Source: Amycolatopsis tucumanensis
GTDB lineage: Bacteria > Actinomycetota > Actinomycetes > Mycobacteriales > Pseudonocardiaceae
Assembly (NCBI RefSeq): GCF_021654135.1
Contig: NZ_JAKGSD010000030.1
Coordinates: 56,103 to 99,567, forward strand
Length of the DNA: 43,465 nucleotides
Direction of reading: 5' to 3'
Shown: positions 41,184-43,465 of the stretch, piece after piece
Layout: every line of letters begins with the position of its first letter
Position numbering within the stretch: position 1 is the first letter of the stretch
The notes under the pieces: model-generated
Told to the model about the DNA's origin: nothing
Database searches by the model: none
Seen by the model: the letters and a program-made list of their open reading frames with translations, nothing else
Translations under genes and position numbers: made by a program

Positions 41184-41774
41184 TCAGGTGCGCCGGACGC
41201 GGTGCAGCAGCTGCACGATCACGCTCTCGATCTGGGCGCCGACCTTCTTCGGGTCCGGTGAGCTCGCGATCTCGGTCGCCGCGCTGTGCAGGGCCCCGAA
41301 CAGCAGCCGCGCGGTGATCTCGACCGGGACCTCGTCCACCTCGCCCGCCTCGATCAGGTCCTCCAGGCTCGACCGGATCAGCCCGAAGCTCGCCCTGTCC
41401 TCGGCCTCCCGCCAGCGCTCCCAGCCCATCACCACCGGAGCCTCGTGGATCGCGATCCGCTGGTAGGCCGGGTCGAGGCAGCTGGAGATGAACTCCCGCA
41501 GCCCCGCCAGCGCCCGCTCCCACGGCGCGCCGCTGCCGCCCATGATCTCTTCCAGCCGCCCGAAAACCCGGCTCTCCACCTTCTCGAACGCCGCTTCGAA
41601 GAGCGCCTGTTTTCCACTGAAATGGTGATACAGGGCACCTTTCGTGACCCGGGCGCGCTTGGCGACCTCGTCGAGCGAAGTGCTGGCGTAACCCCGTTTG
41701 GTGAACAGCTCCACCGCGCTGTTCACCAGGGCCGACCGCGTGGACTCCGAATAGTCGAGACGCCTGGACCGCAT
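41184..41774 (-). CDS. TetR-family regulator
   Basis: 196 aa. The HTH is clear: TRSALVNSAVELFTKRGYAS, TSLDEVAKRARVTKGALYHH and FSGKQALFEAAF (residues ~10-60). The C-terminal domain is a TetR_C type helical bundle. The gap to the divergent gene holds two perfect palindromes, CATACC-N3-GGTATG, the likely operators; one lies near the -35 position of this gene, the other over the -10 box of the partner gene. The ATG at 41774 is preferred (GTG 41780 possible). A TAAGCT box at 41791-41796 (minus strand) is the likely -10. Confidence 0.93.
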   Translation of the reverse strand: MRSRRLDYSESTRSALVNSAVELFTKRGYASTSLDEVAKRARVTKGALYHHFSGKQALFEAAFEKVESRVFGRLEEIMGGSGAPWERALAGLREFISSCLDPAYQRIAIHEAPVVMGWERWREAEDRASFGLIRSSLEDLIEAGEVDEVPVEITARLLFGALHSAATEIASSPDPKKVGAQIESVIVQLLHRVRRT

Positions 41775-41812
41775 TGTCACCACGCTCACAAGCTTACGCC
41801 GGTTCCCGTTTC

Positions 41813-41860
41813 CATACCCGTGGTATGTTCGCAGTGTCGGCACCATACCGACGGTATGCT
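41813..41860. promoter_or_regulatory. Paired TetR operators and -10 box
   Basis: CATACC-CGT-GGTATG (41813-41827) and CATACC-GAC-GGTATG (41844-41858) are perfect 6-bp inverted repeats with 3-bp centres, 31 bp apart (about three helical turns). TATGCT at 41855-41860 is the likely -10 box of the plus-strand gene, so the second site should block it directly. Confidence 0.9.
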
Positions 41861-41903
41861 TCAAACCCAGAGTATGGCCGGGGTCACAACTTGGGGAGGA
41901 CCC

Positions 41904-42410
41904 GTGAGCTGGAACGACTTCTACCGACGGCGCGACATCCTGGACGCCGTCCTGACCGCGGCGGCCCGCGACCCGCAGGGCCCGCTGCCCTTCGACGAGA
42001 TCCCCGGTGCCGAGAAGGCCTTCGGCACCCGTGAAAACCTCATGCTCGCGCTGCACTACCGGTGGACCCAGCTGCTCAGCGGCCACCTGCGCGCCGCGGC
42101 CGAGGGCATCGACGAGCACAGCGACCACGTGGACGCCGTCAAGCGCGCCTGGACCGCGGCGGTCCGGCGCAACCGCGCGCTCTACGAGGTCGTCGCCGCC
42201 CACCGAGACGAATACCCCGCGCTCAAGGCCGCGCACCGCGCCGAGCAGGCGATGCTCGCCATCGCGGCCGGGCTGGCCGAGCCGGACGAGCCGGTGGACG
42301 AGGTGGCCAAGGTCGGCGCCGCGTTCGAGGCCCTGCTGAGCGAAGGCCCCGGCCTGCGTCCGGCGCGCCCGTTCGACCGTCTGCTGCGAATGCTGGCCCC
42401 GAGCGCGTGA
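41904..42410 (+). CDS. TetR-like protein with degenerate DNA-binding region
   Basis: 168 aa from the GTG at 41904 (GGGGAGGA 3 nt upstream). The helical pattern recalls a TetR protein: DILDAVLTAAARDP as helix 1, then FGTRENLMLALHYRWTQLLSG where TetR proteins have the F-x-[ST]-K-E-x-L junction to helix 4. The part that should be the recognition helix is only PLPFDEIPGAEKA and lacks the usual VAxxAGVSxGTLYxHF pattern. The rest is a helical ligand or dimer domain. It may therefore be a partner or anti-repressor of the divergent TetR, or a separate regulator with an unusual DNA contact. The next gene is an SDR. Confidence 0.65.
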   Translation: MSWNDFYRRRDILDAVLTAAARDPQGPLPFDEIPGAEKAFGTRENLMLALHYRWTQLLSGHLRAAAEGIDEHSDHVDAVKRAWTAAVRRNRALYEVVAAHRDEYPALKAAHRAEQAMLAIAAGLAEPDEPVDEVAKVGAAFEALLSEGPGLRPARPFDRLLRMLAPSA

Positions 42411-42417
42411 TCTTCCC

Positions 42418-42423
42418 TAATAT
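42418..42423 (+). promoter_or_regulatory. -10 box for leaderless SDR gene
   Basis: TAATAT, close to the consensus, ends 6 nt before the ATG at 42430. Confidence 0.55.
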
Positions 42424-42429
42424 CCGGGC

Positions 42430-43374
42430 ATGAAAACCTGGACCGAGGCCGACATCCCCGACCAGACGGGCCGCACGGTGCTCGTCACCGGCGCGAACTC
42501 CGGCCTCGGTCTGCAAACCTCCCTCGTGCTGGCCGCCAAGGGCGCGCGCGTGCTGATCGCCTGCCGCAACCCGGAGCGCGGCGAACAGGCGCTGCGCACC
42601 GTCTCGGCGGGCGCGGCGGCCGCTCCCGAGCTGATCTCCCTGGACCTCGCCGACCTCGCGTCGGTGCGCGCCGCGGCGGCCCGCGCCGAGGAGCTCACCG
42701 GCGGGAAACTCGACCTCCTGATCAACAACGCCGGCCTGATGGCCGCTCCGAAGGGCCGCACCAAGGACGGCTTCGAGCTGCAGTTCGGCACCAACCACTT
42801 GGGCCACGCCGCGCTGACCTGGCTGCTCATGCCCGCCCTCCGGCGCGGCACGAACGCCCGCGTGGTGACGCTGTCCAGCCTCGCCGCCACCGGCGGCCGC
42901 GTCGACTTCGACGACCCCGGCTTCGAGCACCGGCGCTACAACCCGGCCGCGGCGTACAGCCAGTCCAAGATCGCCAACCAGATCTTCGCGCTGGAACTGG
43001 ACCGCCGCCTGCGTGCCGCCGGTGACGACGTGATCAGCGTGGCCGCCCACCCGGGCTACACGGCCACCAACCTGAACTCGAACATGGCCAACGCGCAGGG
43101 CCACCCCATCGTGCGCAAGCTCGTCGGCGGCGTGACCTTCCTGGGCGATCTGCTGGTCGCGCAGGGTGTCCGCACCGGCGCGCTGCCGTCCCTGATCGCG
43201 GCCACCGCGCCGGACGTCAACGGCGGCGACTACATCGGCCCGAGCCTGTTCCGCGGCATCCGCGGCAACCCCACCGTGGTGCAGCCGCTGCGGGCCGCGC
43301 TGGACCGCGAGAACGGCCGCAAGCTGTGGGACCTGACGGCCAAGCTGACCGGCGTGACCCCCGACCCAGCGTAG
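42430..43374 (+). CDS. Short-chain dehydrogenase/reductase
   Basis: 314 aa. Classical SDR fold: cofactor motif TGANSGLGLQTS, NNAGLMA, catalytic Ser in LSSLAAT and YSQSK for the Tyr-Lys pair, then HPGYTATNL. The Arg in RNPERGE after strand 2 suggests NADP(H). The long C-terminal part resembles retinol dehydrogenase/protochlorophyllide reductase-like SDRs. Substrate unknown. It lies 19 bp after the TetR-like gene but has its own near-consensus -10 box. Confidence 0.93.
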   Translation: MKTWTEADIPDQTGRTVLVTGANSGLGLQTSLVLAAKGARVLIACRNPERGEQALRTVSAGAAAAPELISLDLADLASVRAAAARAEELTGGKLDLLINNAGLMAAPKGRTKDGFELQFGTNHLGHAALTWLLMPALRRGTNARVVTLSSLAATGGRVDFDDPGFEHRRYNPAAAYSQSKIANQIFALELDRRLRAAGDDVISVAAHPGYTATNLNSNMANAQGHPIVRKLVGGVTFLGDLLVAQGVRTGALPSLIAATAPDVNGGDYIGPSLFRGIRGNPTVVQPLRAALDRENGRKLWDLTAKLTGVTPDPA

Positions 43375-43397
43375 GTCATCCGCCCCGTCCGGGGGCG

Positions 43398-43403
43398 TAC
43401 GCT
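43398..43403 (+). promoter_or_regulatory. -10 box for leaderless lipA
   Basis: TACGCT ends 7 nt before the GTG at 43411. Confidence 0.5.
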
Positions 43404-43410
43404 GGGGCGC

Positions 43411-43465
43411 GTGACTGTTGTGCCTGAAGGTCGGAAGCTGCTGCGGCTCGAGGTCCGCAACAGTG
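43411..43465 (+). CDS. lipA: Lipoyl synthase LipA (5' end only)
   Basis: Only 18 codons are inside the window: MTVVPEGRKLLRLEVRNS. This matches the N-terminus of actinobacterial lipoyl synthases (typically ...EGRKLLRLEVRN... before the Cys motifs), as far as I recall. LipA is a radical-SAM iron-sulfur enzyme that inserts two sulfurs into the octanoyl group placed by LipB. In Mycobacterium lipA directly follows lipB; here four genes lie between them. GTG start, apparently leaderless. Confidence 0.8.
   Translation, partial: MTVVPEGRKLLRLEVRNS

Overview
The window is high-GC actinobacterial DNA. The gene content (PimB mannosyltransferase, actinobacterial bcc-aa3 oxidase parts QcrCAB/CtaC/CtaE/CtaF, an F420-type luciferase-like oxidoreductase, frequent GTG/TTG starts and apparent leaderless genes) points to the Pseudonocardiaceae, for example an Amycolatopsis-like organism. 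The gene order from about 3.7 kb onward follows, from memory, the Mycobacterium tuberculosis Rv2188c-Rv2218 block: pimB, an NlpC/P60 hydrolase, a DEDD exonuclease/UvrC fusion, trpD, ctaE-qcrCAB, ctaF-ctaC, asnB, an adenosine kinase, an IscA/ErpA-type protein, cobT, ilvE, a leucyl aminopeptidase, dlaT/sucB, a TIGR01777 epimerase, lipB and lipA. The genus is an inference; no database was searched.

Layout. 0-3.1 kb is an accessory edge: degenerate repeats that copy the 3' end of a MerR gene, that MerR gene facing a small membrane protein gene, a solitary cytochrome P450, and an SRPBCC gene broken by a frameshift. 3.1-10.8 kb carries envelope and nucleic-acid genes: a P-loop-degenerate uridine-kinase-like protein, PimB, a RipC-like peptidoglycan hydrolase behind an 857-bp gene-free leader, a small Cys4 protein, an NYN-domain RNase candidate, the exonuclease/GIY-YIG fusion and a stand-alone Lrp/AsnC sensor domain. 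10.8-18.8 kb is the respiratory cluster (ctaE-qcrC-qcrA-qcrB and ctaC-ctaF on the minus strand) with two small genes and trpD between the two parts. 18.9-30.7 kb holds asnB, adenosine kinase, the Fe-S carrier, a DUF3043 protein, an aldo/keto reductase, cobT, a TipA-like MerR regulator, ilvE, two membrane proteins and pepA. 30.9-32.9 kb is a divergent TetR/alcohol-dehydrogenase pair with two palindromic operators, plus a small conserved protein. 33.0-40.2 kb is the lipoate region: lpd, a two-lipoyl-domain E2, a beta-lactamase-like serine hydrolase, an ArsR-like regulator, the epimerase, a PAP2 phosphatase and lipB. 40.2-43.4 kb is a four-gene cassette (LLM oxidoreductase, TetR, TetR-like protein, SDR) lying between lipB and the start of lipA, which runs off the window.

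How the genes work together. QcrCAB, CtaC, CtaE and CtaF are subunits of one menaquinol-oxidising supercomplex. LipB and LipA make the lipoyl groups attached to the E2 that works with Lpd in 2-oxoacid oxidation. The most distinctive signals are regulatory and structural: a MerR promoter with a 19-bp spacer and dyad, two TetR operator pairs, a hairpin that contains a perfect 16-bp palindrome and covers the ribosome-binding site of the beta-lactamase-like gene, eleven likely leaderless starts with TANNNT boxes 6-7 nt before the start codon, and repeat arrays that appear to be copied from the 3' ends of neighbouring genes. I did not find a convincing wholly new defence or biosynthetic system; the best candidates for something undescribed are the 41.2-42.4 kb TetR/TetR-like switch and the 36.3 kb hairpin.
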